Shown here: positions 8,130-15,649 of the stretch, piece by piece
Position numbering within the stretch: position 1 is the first letter of the stretch
Layout: every line of letters begins with the position of its first letter
Notes under the pieces: model-generated
What the model was told of the DNA's origin: nothing
The model's database searches: none
What the model saw: the letters and a program-made list of their open reading frames with translations, nothing else
Translations under genes and position numbers: made by a program
Assembly: GCF_008180865.1 (NCBI RefSeq)
Contig: NZ_VTEX01000001.1
Location: 982,713-1,046,712, forward strand
Direction: 5' to 3'
DNA: 64,000 nt
DNA from: Rossellomorea aquimaris
Lineage (GTDB): Bacteria; Bacillota; Bacilli; Bacillales; Bacillaceae_B

Positions 8130-8343
8130 ATGATAAAACCCATTACTATGACGTGAAAGTAATGGATGATAATGGTAAACTAGAAGAATAGTACATTCAA
8201 TATTAAATCCCATGGCATTTAGAATGTATTCTGGCATATTCGTATAATATTTGGGTTTCCTGGATGAACTTATTTGGACATTCCAAACTAGCAGGTCATC
8301 ACGCTGAAAGTCAAATAACAGCAAATAAGGGGATGAACATTTA

Positions 8344-8805
8344 ATGAAATTTCGTTCTAAAATTGATCGATTTTTTATTTCTGTGATTTTCATATCATTG
8401 CTTCTTATCACTATTGCATATTTAATTCCACTTATTTTTATAGGTCGCCCATCCATAATGGATATCATTATCGTTGTAAGCTTATATGCTTTTTCAGCAG
8501 GCTTCATTATATGGACAGGATTCTTTCAGCAATATGAGTTATGCGAAGATTACCTATATATTAAAGGAGGTCCGTTCAGGAGCCGAATTTTCTATGGTGA
8601 TCTTACCAGAGTGAGAGCTACCCGGGATATTTCCTCTGGATACAGAATCCTATCTTCCAGGGATGCCCTTGAAATCTATTACCGAACCGGGTTTTGGGAG
8701 AGTGTTAAGATTTCACCTCGGGACAAGGAGCTTTTTCTATCTGAGCTGGATAAACGCTGTTCCCATTTGTACATTCAAAGTTCACCCCAAATCAATTCTA
8801 AATAA
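8344..8805 (+). CDS. membrane protein with bacterial PH domain
   Basis: Two transmembrane segments (about residues 10-32 and 38-58) precede a small beta-rich cytoplasmic domain. ELCEDYLYIKGGPFRSRI followed by YGDLTRVRATRDI matches the DUF1200-type PH domains common in Bacillus (YyaB-like). Family members have no established role. GGGGATG lies upstream of the ATG. It is followed after 52 bases by a tiny glycine-rich membrane protein. Confidence 0.65.
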   Translation: MKFRSKIDRFFISVIFISLLLITIAYLIPLIFIGRPSIMDIIIVVSLYAFSAGFIIWTGFFQQYELCEDYLYIKGGPFRSRIFYGDLTRVRATRDISSGYRILSSRDALEIYYRTGFWESVKISPRDKELFLSELDKRCSHLYIQSSPQINSK

Positions 8806-8857
8806 TCTGAAACCTTGTTTGATTCATAACCGTATACTATATCAAGAGGTGATGAAC

Positions 8858-9058
8858 ATGACAGGAATATTATTCATTATACTAATCCCAATCGTCTTCA
8901 CAATGATTGCTTTAAATCTTTCCCATTCATCAAAAAGAGTCGAAAGAAGTGGGGATGGGGGCTATTATGGTCCTTATGATGGTGGCCATGATTCAGCAAG
9001 CAGCTGTGACACCGGATTTGGCGGTGGGGATTGTGGAGGTGGTGGAGGAGGCGAATAA
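8858..9058 (+). CDS. small membrane protein with glycine/cysteine-rich tail
   Basis: The 66-residue protein starts at ATG 8858 behind AGAGGTGATG. One transmembrane helix (residues 3-20) is followed by a short basic linker and a tail of Gly, Tyr, Asp and Cys ending in GGGDCGGGGGGE. Similar Gly-rich tails occur at the ends of small Bacillus membrane proteins of unknown role. The longer frame from 8663 overlaps the upstream gene and is not favoured. Confidence 0.6.
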   Translation: MTGILFIILIPIVFTMIALNLSHSSKRVERSGDGGYYGPYDGGHDSASSCDTGFGGGDCGGGGGGE

Positions 9059-9119
9059 CTTGCTTCCTTCTGTTTTTTTGCTCGTGACGACATATGTAAT
9101 ACATAGGAGATGAACACCG

Positions 9120-9950
9120 TTGAAGCGCTATTTTATTCAGCACCGAAATTTGGACATTCATATTACAGAATGGGGGGCCTCTTCAGATTCCGTAATATTT
9201 TGCCTGCATGGACTTGGTAGTACCAGTCTCAGTTTTATAGAAGTCGCTGAGGAATTAAAAGAGCATTACAGGATCATTTCAATTGATGCACCTGGCCATG
9301 GTAATACCCCTCCTTTTGAAAATGAAAAAGACTATGAGATGGATAAGATGGCTGATTGGATAAATGAAGTAACTGTTCTTCTTGAATTAGATTCTTTTTA
9401 CTTCTTATCTCATTCATGGGGGAGTTTTGTCGCTCTTTACTACGCTGCAAAATACCCCAAAAGGGTACGCGATAGCATATTAATTGATGGAGGCTACCAG
9501 GGGAAACGTCATTCGAACCAAAGCTTAGAAGAGGAGGTTGATTTTTATAACAAAGACTTTGAACAGGTTTGGGAATCATGGGAAGACTTCCTGGCCCTCG
9601 TCAAAAGTGAAACATTAAACTGGAACCCCATAAAGATGGAAGCTGCGAAGGATCTTTGTCTCTATAAAGATAACCGATATTATTGGCATGCACGTGGTAG
9701 TACTGCCAGTCACATCATAAGGGCCATGCACAAGGATGAAGCAGAGGATATTTATCACAAGCTGGACTGTTCGATTCTATTATTAAAAGCAACCCTTCCC
9801 CATAGCATGGAGGAAAGCCGTAATAAGACTGCCGCTCTTTTCAAGGAACAAACCAGGGGGGAAGTAAAGTCGATTCCCGAAACCACTCATCTACTGCATT
9901 GGGACCGTCCTGAGATTGTAGTGAGGGAAATCAGGAACCGCTGGATATAG
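9120..9950 (+). CDS. alpha/beta hydrolase
   Basis: The 276-residue protein has the alpha/beta-hydrolase fold of lipase and esterase type. CLHGLGSTSLSF forms the oxyanion-hole strand, SHSWGS the nucleophile elbow (Ser-x-Ser-x-Gly variant), and TTHLLHWDRP the catalytic His loop. The start is TTG 9120 with AGGAGATG upstream. It lacks a signal peptide and so acts in the cytoplasm. The substrate is unknown. An acetyltransferase gene follows 25 bases later and may be cotranscribed. Confidence 0.75.
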   Translation: MKRYFIQHRNLDIHITEWGASSDSVIFCLHGLGSTSLSFIEVAEELKEHYRIISIDAPGHGNTPPFENEKDYEMDKMADWINEVTVLLELDSFYFLSHSWGSFVALYYAAKYPKRVRDSILIDGGYQGKRHSNQSLEEEVDFYNKDFEQVWESWEDFLALVKSETLNWNPIKMEAAKDLCLYKDNRYYWHARGSTASHIIRAMHKDEAEDIYHKLDCSILLLKATLPHSMEESRNKTAALFKEQTRGEVKSIPETTHLLHWDRPEIVVREIRNRWI

Positions 9951-9975
9951 AAAAAAACGAGGAAGCACTCATTCT

Positions 9976-10440
9976 ATGATTCTATTACAAGCAATGAAAG
10001 ACCATGAATATACTCTTTGGATTCAAGAATCTATTAAAGAGTACGCAGAGGAAAAGACGAAAGCCGGTAACTTCCAAAAGGAAACTTCATTAGAGCAAGC
10101 CGAAAAAGAATTTAATCAATTACTGCCGGATGGACTGAAGTCAAAGGAGCATTATTTATTTACTTTAATTGATGGTGAAAACCAGGAAGAAGTAGGGACT
10201 TTATGGATTAATGTACAAGAGGACGGTAAAGAAGCATTCATTTATGATATTAAGATTCATGAAAGCAAAAGAGGGAGGGGGTATGGAAAAGAAGCCTTAA
10301 AGTCCTTGGACTCATATGCGAGGGAAAAAGAAATATCAAAAATATCGCTGCATGTTTTTGGTCATAACAAAGTGGCTCTTTCCTTGTACCAGAATACAGG
10401 GTTCGAAGTGACCAATGTCTTGATGTCAAAGACTCTTTAA
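9976..10440 (+). CDS. GNAT acetyltransferase
   Basis: The protein transfers an acetyl group from acetyl-CoA to an unknown amine. RGRGYGKEALKSL is the pyrophosphate-binding motif A, preceded by the strand FIYDIKIHES, and NKVALSLYQNTGFEV is motif B. The 154-residue length is normal. GAGGAA lies somewhat far (about 13 bases) from the ATG. It ends at a short GC-rich hairpin at 10453-10471. Confidence 0.8.
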   Translation: MILLQAMKDHEYTLWIQESIKEYAEEKTKAGNFQKETSLEQAEKEFNQLLPDGLKSKEHYLFTLIDGENQEEVGTLWINVQEDGKEAFIYDIKIHESKRGRGYGKEALKSLDSYAREKEISKISLHVFGHNKVALSLYQNTGFEVTNVLMSKTL

Positions 10441-10452
10441 GTTCGAACAAAG

Positions 10453-10471
10453 GACACCCCGGTGTCTTTTT
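10453..10471 (+). terminator. short terminator hairpin
   Basis: GACACC and GGTGTC pair with a minimal loop and are followed by TTTTT, after the acetyltransferase. Confidence 0.6.
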
Positions 10472-10494
10472 CTATGATAAGGAGAAGATACAAC

Positions 10495-10632
10495 TTGACT
10501 GCCTCAAGTGAAAAATACAGTTATAATGACAGTTATTTTTCAATAGGAAATACAGGAATACTAATTCTTGGAATGGTTGTACTAATCCTGATCATCGTAT
10601 TCCATTCCATATTTTTTAAGAAAAGAAAGTAG
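10495..10632 (+). CDS. 45-residue single-pass membrane protein
   Basis: A TTG start 10 bases after AAGGAGAAG opens a frame with a polar N-terminus, one long hydrophobic helix (ILILGMVVLILIIVF) and a basic end FFKKRK, predicted N-out, C-in. It ends 7 bases before the next acetyltransferase, so the two are probably translated together. No known family. Confidence 0.6.
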   Translation: MTASSEKYSYNDSYFSIGNTGILILGMVVLILIIVFHSIFFKKRK

Positions 10633-10639
10633 GAGCCCT

Positions 10640-11062
10640 ATGAGAATCGTAGGATATGCACAAATAGACGATTTGGAATCACTTATACAAATAGATTGTC
10701 AAGTGATTGGAAACGAAAGCAGGTATGAACAAATCCAGGAGGCAATAGTAGAAAAAAGGTGTTTAGTCGTTAGAGAAGGAGAAACTACTGCCGGGTTTCT
10801 TATATTTAACAACCACTTTTTCGGAAACACTTTCATCTCTCTCATCATTGTTTCACCAGAGGAAAGAAGGAAGGGCAATGCCTCTTTACTATTGAAACAT
10901 GTTGAAGAAATTTCGCCGTCAAATAAAATATTCTCGTCCACTAATCGATCAAACGAGCTAATGCATAAAACTTTTCAAGGAAACGGCTATTCTGAAAGTG
11001 GAAAGATTGAAAACCTGGACCCGGGGGACCCGGAGATCGTTTACTATAAACAAAGAAGATAG
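10640..11062 (+). CDS. GNAT acetyltransferase
   Basis: The 140-residue protein shows the motif A core SLIIVSPEERRKGNASLLL (arginine/glycine acetyl-CoA loop) and a C-terminal LMHKTFQGNGYSESG motif B. TAGGAG precedes the ATG. The substrate is unknown. It sits between two single-pass membrane microproteins in a tight cluster. Confidence 0.75.
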   Translation: MRIVGYAQIDDLESLIQIDCQVIGNESRYEQIQEAIVEKRCLVVREGETTAGFLIFNNHFFGNTFISLIIVSPEERRKGNASLLLKHVEEISPSNKIFSSTNRSNELMHKTFQGNGYSESGKIENLDPGDPEIVYYKQRR

Positions 11063-11079
11063 GAAAGGGAGGTCATGGA

Positions 11080-11211
11080 TTGGTTATCATTTTAGCCATT
11101 TTTCTATTAATCTTTTCATTTGATTTCACCAAATTCAGAAAGCAAAATCAAACCATGATTGAGCAAAATGAGAGAATTATCAAGCTTCTCGAAGAAATCA
11201 AGAATAAATAA
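11080..11211 (+). CDS. 43-residue membrane-anchored coiled-coil protein
   Basis: TTG 11080 follows GGGAGG by seven bases. The protein has one hydrophobic helix (IILAIFLLIFSF) and then an amphipathic charged helix MIEQNERIIKLLEEIKNK typical of a short coiled coil. It ends just before the hairpin at 11225-11247. The family is unknown. The same layout of a membrane helix plus short coiled coil is common in Bacillus microproteins. Confidence 0.55.
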   Translation: MVIILAIFLLIFSFDFTKFRKQNQTMIEQNERIIKLLEEIKNK

Positions 11212-11224
11212 TTACATATGGAAG

Positions 11225-11247
11225 AAGGCTCCTTACTATGGAGCCTT
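11225..11247. terminator. hairpin between convergent genes
   Basis: AAGGCTCC and GGAGCCTT form an 8-bp stem between the + strand microprotein and the - strand spo0M-like gene. U tails are weak in both directions. Confidence 0.55.
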
Positions 11248-11250
11248 GCT

Positions 11251-11640
11251 TCAATCGATTGTAATGTAATCCTCATCCAGGCTTTCTACTCCTTGATCGA
11301 ACGTCAGCTTCGTTTTAAAGAGGTAGCGAACCCCGTTTTCTTCGGAGTATGGCAGAGATTTAGGAATCCGGTAGGTGAAGGATAATTTGTTTCGTTCTTC
11401 AGCCTTAATGCTATCAGATTTTAAAACGGTAGTTGAATCAATGATTTTTTCTTCCTTGCCATTATTATCAAGCATCACCAGGTCACATTCCACCCGCCTC
11501 AGCTTTTGTTCGATAATGCCTCCTTCTAAAAAGAAGTAACCTTGTAAAAGTTCTCCTTGCTTGAACGTATTTTTAGGTAAAACAAGATCAATCTTCGCAG
11601 AGCCTATACCAAAGAGAGACATATATTTACGTAAAATCAT
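11251..11640 (-). CDS. short Spo0M-like (arrestin-fold) protein
   Basis: The 129-residue protein matches the N-terminal arrestin-like beta domain of Spo0M: FGIGSAKIDLVLPKNTFKQG, then GYFFLEGGIIEQKLRRVECDL and the KTKLTFDQGVESLDEDYI end strand. Spo0M of B. subtilis is about twice as long and modulates sporulation phosphorelay activity and cytoskeleton interactions. Only the first domain is present here. Its ATG overlaps the stop of the upstream FbpB-like gene as TAATG, so translation is coupled. The pair is transcribed behind a manganese riboswitch. Confidence 0.75.
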   Translation of the reverse strand: MILRKYMSLFGIGSAKIDLVLPKNTFKQGELLQGYFFLEGGIIEQKLRRVECDLVMLDNNGKEEKIIDSTTVLKSDSIKAEERNKLSFTYRIPKSLPYSEENGVRYLFKTKLTFDQGVESLDEDYITID

Positions 11641-11777
11641 TAGCCATTCTCCTTTTTTGTTGAAGAATATTTATTATCTATTTTTTCTTCAATTTTGTTC
11701 ATCTCATTTTTATCGTTTAATATTTCATTTTTGTTTTGTTCTATTAGTTGAGAGAGGTTCGTTTTTAATTTTTTCAT
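11640..11777 (-). CDS. FbpB-like small basic protein
   Basis: The 45-residue frame starts at ATG 11777 behind AAAGGAAG and ends in a TAATG overlap with the spo0M-like gene. LIEQNKNEILNDKNEM followed by IEEKIDNKY fits the FbpB family of small basic proteins, whose founder acts with the Fur-controlled sRNA FsrA in B. subtilis. No Fur box is visible here. Instead the gene is the first one after a manganese riboswitch and its terminator. Family assignment is by pattern only. A manganese-linked regulatory role is inference. Confidence 0.6.
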   Translation of the reverse strand: MKKLKTNLSQLIEQNKNEILNDKNEMNKIEEKIDNKYSSTKKENG

Positions 11778-11812
11778 TACCGATAACTTCCTTTCAAAAT
11801 GAAGTGATATAG

Positions 11813-11848
11813 AAAAAGACCTTTACCGGAATCGGTAAAGGTCTTTTT
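11813..11848 (-). terminator. riboswitch-controlled terminator
   Basis: On the - strand AAAAAGACCTTTACC pairs with GGTAAAGGTCTTTTT, a 15-bp stem with a U tail, placed between the aptamer and the FbpB-like start. Its 5' arm repeats the sequence of the aptamer P1 3' strand, which is the basis of the switch described in the findings. Confidence 0.85.
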
Positions 11849-11860
11849 AGACATATATAA

Positions 11861-11970
11861 ACCTTCACCAACTGGTAAAGGTCTCGCTAACAACATGGTT
11901 GTCAATAAAGCCGAGAGTGATACACTCTGTAATGACGACTTTATTGTTACAGCTACTCCCCTTTAGGAGA
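11861..11970 (-). ncRNA. yybP-ykoY manganese riboswitch
   Basis: Read on the - strand, the leader begins UAAAGGGGAGUAGC and continues with a long P3 stem (AAUAAAG...CUUUAUU capped by GAGUG/CACUC), then CGGC, a P4 hairpin (ACAA-CCAUG-UUGU) and UUAGCGAGACCUUUACC, which closes P1. This matches the conserved core and junctions of yybP-ykoY aptamers, including the Lactococcus structure, which bind Mn(II). An alternative 9-bp partner for the P1 3' strand, GGTGAAGGT, lies at 11861-11869. The usual downstream genes are manganese exporters; here it precedes an FbpB-like microprotein and a Spo0M-like gene. Confidence 0.92.
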
Positions 11971-11988
11971 ATATTAAATTATGAGACT

Positions 11989-12017
11989 ATCATAAACGAT
12001 GGGGGGAGGGTTGTCAA
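11989..12017 (-). promoter_or_regulatory. sigma-A promoter of the manganese riboswitch
   Basis: On the - strand TTGACA (12017-12012) and TATGAT (11994-11989) are exactly 17 bases apart. It overlaps the last codons of the upstream DUF3784-like gene and places the transcript start about ten bases before the aptamer. Confidence 0.85.
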
Positions 12018-12784
12018 TGAATTTGGGTTTCGGGGTGAAGTGACGAGATTTTATGTCCTGTTACCTCGTCGATGTTTTTACTCAAATCGTCATACCACTT
12101 CTTGGTTTCTCCAGGGTTTTCACCATTCAAAAAGATGTGTTGATCATTCACCCTTATATAAATATAAGGAGCTTCCTTGTGTATAAACAACAAGCTTTTC
12201 CCATAACCTTTCACTTTGAATTGTCCTTTAGACATGGTGGAAAGACCGAATCCGTTGATTTTCCAGGTGACTTCTGGCATATCTTCCATTAACTCAACCG
12301 TTTCAATCTCCTCAAGCTGCCACACTTCTCCATACAAACCAGTGACCTCAAATTCCTCATCCTTAACGATCAAATCATATTTTTCATCCCCGAGATAAGT
12401 GAGGACACTCACAAATCCTAAAACAACCACAAACAAAGTAGAACTAATCCAGAAACTTCTCTTCCTTTTGCCTGAAACCTCAAATTTGGATAGATATACA
12501 AACCCCCCCATTAAAAAGACAAGCATATAACAAAATTGAACTTCTATTACAAATGGAAAAGAGGTGAAAGCAAGGGGAAGAAGGATAAGCATTCCGACCG
12601 CAGTATAAATCAATAAAGATCCGGTCTTTTTGGGGTAGCCATTTTTAATCAACTCTTCTTGTTCTGTCATACTCCGCGTCACAAAGCCCGAAATCAGCCA
12701 ATAATTTTTTTGGGATCGGATCGCCCAACCTAATAATGAAAAAAGAATTATAACAATTAGTTGAATCCCAATCAGGATTCCCAT
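12014..12784 (-). CDS. membrane protein with DUF3784-like region and PH-like domain
   Basis: The 256-residue protein begins with two helices and the RSQKNYWLISGFVTRSMTEQEELI segment (shown in part only) seen in DUF3784 proteins, then two more helices to about residue 125. The C-terminal 120 residues are soluble and beta-rich, with a PH-like pattern (KDEEFEVTGLYGEVWQLEEI, GKSLLFIHKEAPYIYIR). GTGGAGGA precedes the start. The function is unknown. Its 3' end carries the riboswitch promoter of the next unit. Confidence 0.6.
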   Translation of the reverse strand: MGILIGIQLIVIILFSLLGWAIRSQKNYWLISGFVTRSMTEQEELIKNGYPKKTGSLLIYTAVGMLILLPLAFTSFPFVIEVQFCYMLVFLMGGFVYLSKFEVSGKRKRSFWISSTLFVVVLGFVSVLTYLGDEKYDLIVKDEEFEVTGLYGEVWQLEEIETVELMEDMPEVTWKINGFGLSTMSKGQFKVKGYGKSLLFIHKEAPYIYIRVNDQHIFLNGENPGETKKWYDDLSKNIDEVTGHKISSLHPETQIH

Positions 12785-13018
12785 GCACGTTCCTCCACTC
12801 AGTTTATGGATAGTATATTTACGATTTTATATTGATTTGGTTTCAATTATTTGGTGTTTTACGGGCGATAAATCATGTAATACCCAATAAACTCATTTTC
12901 GATTAGCCAATCCCGGGCATATTAATTTCTTAACTTAACGCTGAATACAGGAATCGAGCTGGAAAATAGAGAACTATGTGGGTAGAATAAAATGTGAGAA
13001 CCAGAAAGGGGCAGTCGA

Positions 13019-13441
13019 ATGTATGAATTGAAAACAAGACAAAATGACAGCAGTGTGATTGAATTTATCGAAGCAGTACAGAACGAAAAAAAACGCGAGG
13101 ATGCATATAAATTGCTGGATCTTTTCACAGAGACGACGGGGTTTGAAGCCAAAATGTGGGGACCAAGCATTATTGGGTTCGGTTCTTATCATTACAAATA
13201 TAAAACAGGGCACGAAGGGGATGCTCCGTTAGTCGGATTTTCACCGAGGAAAGCGAAAATAAGTCTATATTTCGCACCAGGGGATCCAGAGAGAGAAAAG
13301 GTATTGAAGGTATTCGGTAAGCACACAACAGGAAAAGCATGTGTGTACATTAACAAAGTAGCAGATGTCGACCAAGACGTTTTGAAACAATTGATAAATC
13401 AATCTGTGAGCTTTCTTCAAAAAACATACCCCAATCCTTAA
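13019..13441 (+). CDS. DUF1801 domain protein
   Basis: The 140-residue protein has the DUF1801 pattern: RREDAYKLLDLFTETTGFEAKMWGPSIIGFGSYHYKY in segments, then the strand ISLYFAPGD and the KACVYINKVADVD motif. The family includes YdhG-type proteins with no fixed function. AAAGGGGCAG precedes the ATG. It is monocistronic with its own terminator at 13457-13498. Confidence 0.75.
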   Translation: MYELKTRQNDSSVIEFIEAVQNEKKREDAYKLLDLFTETTGFEAKMWGPSIIGFGSYHYKYKTGHEGDAPLVGFSPRKAKISLYFAPGDPEREKVLKVFGKHTTGKACVYINKVADVDQDVLKQLINQSVSFLQKTYPNP

Positions 13442-13456
13442 TTAGGATAATAAGGA

Positions 13457-13498
13457 GGAATTAGTCTAATTTCCATGACTAATTCCTTATTTTTTTTA
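13457..13498 (+). terminator. intrinsic terminator
   Basis: GGAATTAGT and ACTAATTCC pair around a 12-base loop, followed by TTATTTTTTTT, after the DUF1801 gene. Confidence 0.85.
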
Positions 13499-13637
13499 CG
13501 TTGAAGCTTTATATTTGATATTAAAGAAAATATCTTATAATATTAATCTCGAATTAAAACTATTTCATTTCGAGGTAATCAAGTTAGTTTCAATGAACTG
13601 GATGATGAAATTCACAATTAGAAAGGGACGATTCAAC

Positions 13638-14273
13638 ATGACAAAGGTTTTATACATTACAGCACATCCGCATGACGATACACACTCCTATAGCATGGCA
13701 GTAGGAAAAGCATTTATTGACACATATAAAGTGGCAAATCCAACTCACGAAGTTGTGAATGTAGACTTATACAAAGAAAACATTCCCCAAATTGACGCTG
13801 ACGTATTCAGTGGCTGGGGAAAATTACAATCCGGGCAAGGATTTGAAGAGCTTTCACAAGAAGAACAAGCAAAAGTTGGCCGACTTGGTGAATTATCAGA
13901 TCAATTTGTTCAAGCTGATAAATATATCTTTGTTACTCCATTCTGGAACTTCTCCTTCCCTCCAGTAATGAAGGCATATATTGATTCTGTATCCGTTGCA
14001 GGGAAGGCATTTAAATATACAGAACAGGGACCTGTTGGGCTTTTAACTGACAAAAAAGCTCTTCATATTCAAGCTCGCGGAGGTATTTACTCTGAAGGCC
14101 CGGCTGCAGCAATGGAAATGGGTCATCGCTATCTTGACGTCATGATGCAATTCTACGGAGTTCCTTCTTTCGAAGGCTTATTCGTAGAAGGTCATGCAGC
14201 TATGCCTGACAAAGCTGAAGAAATCAAAGCAAATGCGATTGCAAGAGCTAAGGATTCAGCACAAACTTTCTAA
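13638..14273 (+). CDS. azoR: FMN-dependent NADH:quinone oxidoreductase / azoreductase
   Basis: The flavodoxin-fold enzyme reduces quinones and azo compounds with NADH and protects against thiol-reactive stress. [20 protein letters not shown] forms the FMN phosphate loop and [18 protein letters not shown] the flavin/substrate wall, both characteristic of AzoR. The product is 211 residues, as usual. The frame extends to 13515, but AAAGGGACG just before ATG 13638 and the family length decide the start. It ends in a strong terminator. Confidence 0.88.
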   Translation: MTKVLYITAHPHDDTHSYSMAVGKAFIDTYKVANPTHEVVNVDLYKENIPQIDADVFSGWGKLQSGQGFEELSQEEQAKVGRLGELSDQFVQADKYIFVTPFWNFSFPPVMKAYIDSVSVAGKAFKYTEQGPVGLLTDKKALHIQARGGIYSEGPAAAMEMGHRYLDVMMQFYGVPSFEGLFVEGHAAMPDKAEEIKANAIARAKDSAQTF

Positions 14274-14281
14274 TAGAAAGA

Positions 14282-14311
14282 AAGAGTCAACTTCGGTTGG
14301 CTCTTTTTTTA
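14282..14311 (+). terminator. intrinsic terminator
   Basis: AAGAGTCAAC-TTCG-GTTGGCTCTT with a UUCG tetraloop and a run of seven T follows azoR. Confidence 0.88.
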
Positions 14312-14389
14312 TTTTCCGTAAAAATGAAACTATTTTCTCTATAAATTCGTATGAGAACATACAGAAGGAAGAATAGAGGAGGAAGAAGT

Positions 14390-14569
14390 ATGAAAGAACA
14401 ATTTTTTATCGATATTGAGGTTTCTGATTCATTATCAAAAACCTTACAACATCTTATTGATACAAAAAGAGCTGAAACGGGATCTCAAAATGTTTACATT
14501 CAAAATGTCATTCCATCAGGGGACAAACGTTTCACGGTTATTTTAGAAGTTCTTCAGGAAATCTATTAA
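14390..14569 (+). CDS. small conserved-looking protein of unknown function
   Basis: The 59-residue protein starts at ATG 14390 directly behind AGAGGAGG. It alternates beta and helix: FFIDIEVSDSLSKTLQHLI, then VYIQNVIPSGDKRFTVILEVL. No cysteine, signal or membrane segment is present. I do not recognise the family. It stands alone between azoR and the convergent LysM-CAP gene. Confidence 0.6.
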   Translation: MKEQFFIDIEVSDSLSKTLQHLIDTKRAETGSQNVYIQNVIPSGDKRFTVILEVLQEIY

Positions 14570-14611
14570 TCTTACCTGAGAGTACTACACGTAATACTCT
14601 GCACCAAAGGT

Positions 14612-14651
14612 GTAAAAAAAAGAGAGACCCTCCATAACTATCGAGGGTCTC
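14612..14651 (-). terminator. intrinsic terminator of the LysM-CAP gene
   Basis: GAGACCCTC and GAGGGTCTC pair around ten bases. On the - strand the stem is followed by CTCTTTTTTTT. Confidence 0.85.
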
Positions 14652-14657
14652 CTTGCT

Positions 14658-15287
14658 TTATCTCTTTATAAACATTTGCGTCCAATAATGACCGTACGAT
14701 CCACCCTTCACATAGCCTATTCCGATTTCTGTATATGTTGGGGATAGGATATTTTTTCTGTGTCCTTCGCTGTTCATCCATGCTTCAACTACTTCAGCAG
14801 GTGTCCTTTGCCCTGCGGCAATGTTTTCACCTGCTGCTTGATAGGAAATTCCGAAATCCTTCATCATTTGGAAAGGAGAGCCGTATGTTGGGGATGTGTG
14901 GCTGAAATAGTTCTTCGCAATCATGTCTTCCGACTTATAACGTGCCACACGTGATAATTCCCAATTTTCCTTCAGTGGAGGTAAACCAACTTTTGATCGT
15001 TCCTGGTTTACCAGCTTCACCACTTCGTATGTATAACTTTCAGCAGTCTGATTTGCTCCTGGTATGTTAAGGGTTTGTCCAGGATAAATCATATTCGGGT
15101 TGCTGACATTCGGGTTCGCCGATATCAACTCAGATACACCCACCTGATGCTTTACGGCAATCTTCCACATTGTGTCTCCATAACTCACAGTATACGTACC
15201 TGCTGCGGAAACATTAGAAGCTTGACCAAAACCAATGACAAAAGTGACAGACAACAATAAGATAGATAAAAGTTTTAAAGTTTTCAT
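14658..15287 (-). CDS. secreted LysM-CAP domain protein
   Basis: A signal peptide (MKTLKLLSILLLSVTFVIGF... to ASNVSA) is followed by one LysM peptidoglycan-binding repeat (YTVSYGDTMWKIAVKHQVG to GQTLNIPG) and a CAP/SCP domain like B. subtilis YkwD. The CAP motifs are visible: LVNQERSKVGLPPL, YFSHTSPTYGSPF, AGENIAAG, WMNSEGHRKNIL and YWTQMF. It acts outside the cell, bound to the wall; the enzymatic role of bacterial CAP domains is unsettled. No Shine-Dalgarno sequence is visible before ATG 15287, and a TATATT box lies only 15 bases upstream, so the message may be nearly leaderless. Confidence 0.85.
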   Translation of the reverse strand: MKTLKLLSILLLSVTFVIGFGQASNVSAAGTYTVSYGDTMWKIAVKHQVGVSELISANPNVSNPNMIYPGQTLNIPGANQTAESYTYEVVKLVNQERSKVGLPPLKENWELSRVARYKSEDMIAKNYFSHTSPTYGSPFQMMKDFGISYQAAGENIAAGQRTPAEVVEAWMNSEGHRKNILSPTYTEIGIGYVKGGSYGHYWTQMFIKR

Positions 15288-15649
15288 AGTTCTATTGAAA
15301 TATAATTCTGTTAATTTTGAAACAGGTAGTTGTTACCACCATCCCGGTAATCCCATAAAATCAACATATAGTAAATATTACTAGGATATTTTCATTCTGT
15401 AAGATGGTGACTATATAATCAGAGTTAATTAAATTCCAAATCATGGTCGTTTTTGGGTATAATGGAAAATAGTAACTATTAGTGGTCTGATTAATAGATT
15501 CTTTGAAGCAATGTCTATTCCTAAAAGAGCGAACTCAAGATTATTGAAAAAATGAAACTATATTCTTTATATGATCGTAAAACAGGAAAGGAAGAAATTA
15601 AATTACGCATCCTTACTCTTCCAACTTTCATTTCAAAGGGGACTTCATT
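15288..15649. other. intergenic stretch between divergent genes, 362 bases
   Basis: It carries the - strand control region of the LysM-CAP gene on the left and a sigma-A-like promoter (TTGAAA 15544-15549, TTATAT 15567-15572) for the next gene. A 40-codon frame near 15553 lacks a ribosome binding site and is not called. Confidence 0.55.
15544..15572 (+). promoter_or_regulatory. sigma-A-like promoter
   Basis: TTGAAA and TTATAT are spaced by 17 bases, about 77 bases before the membrane protein gene at 15650. Confidence 0.5.

Noticed and set aside
11640..11990. Fur box for the FbpB-like gene
   Set aside because: No GATAAT-type inverted repeat is present; the leader is fully explained by the riboswitch.
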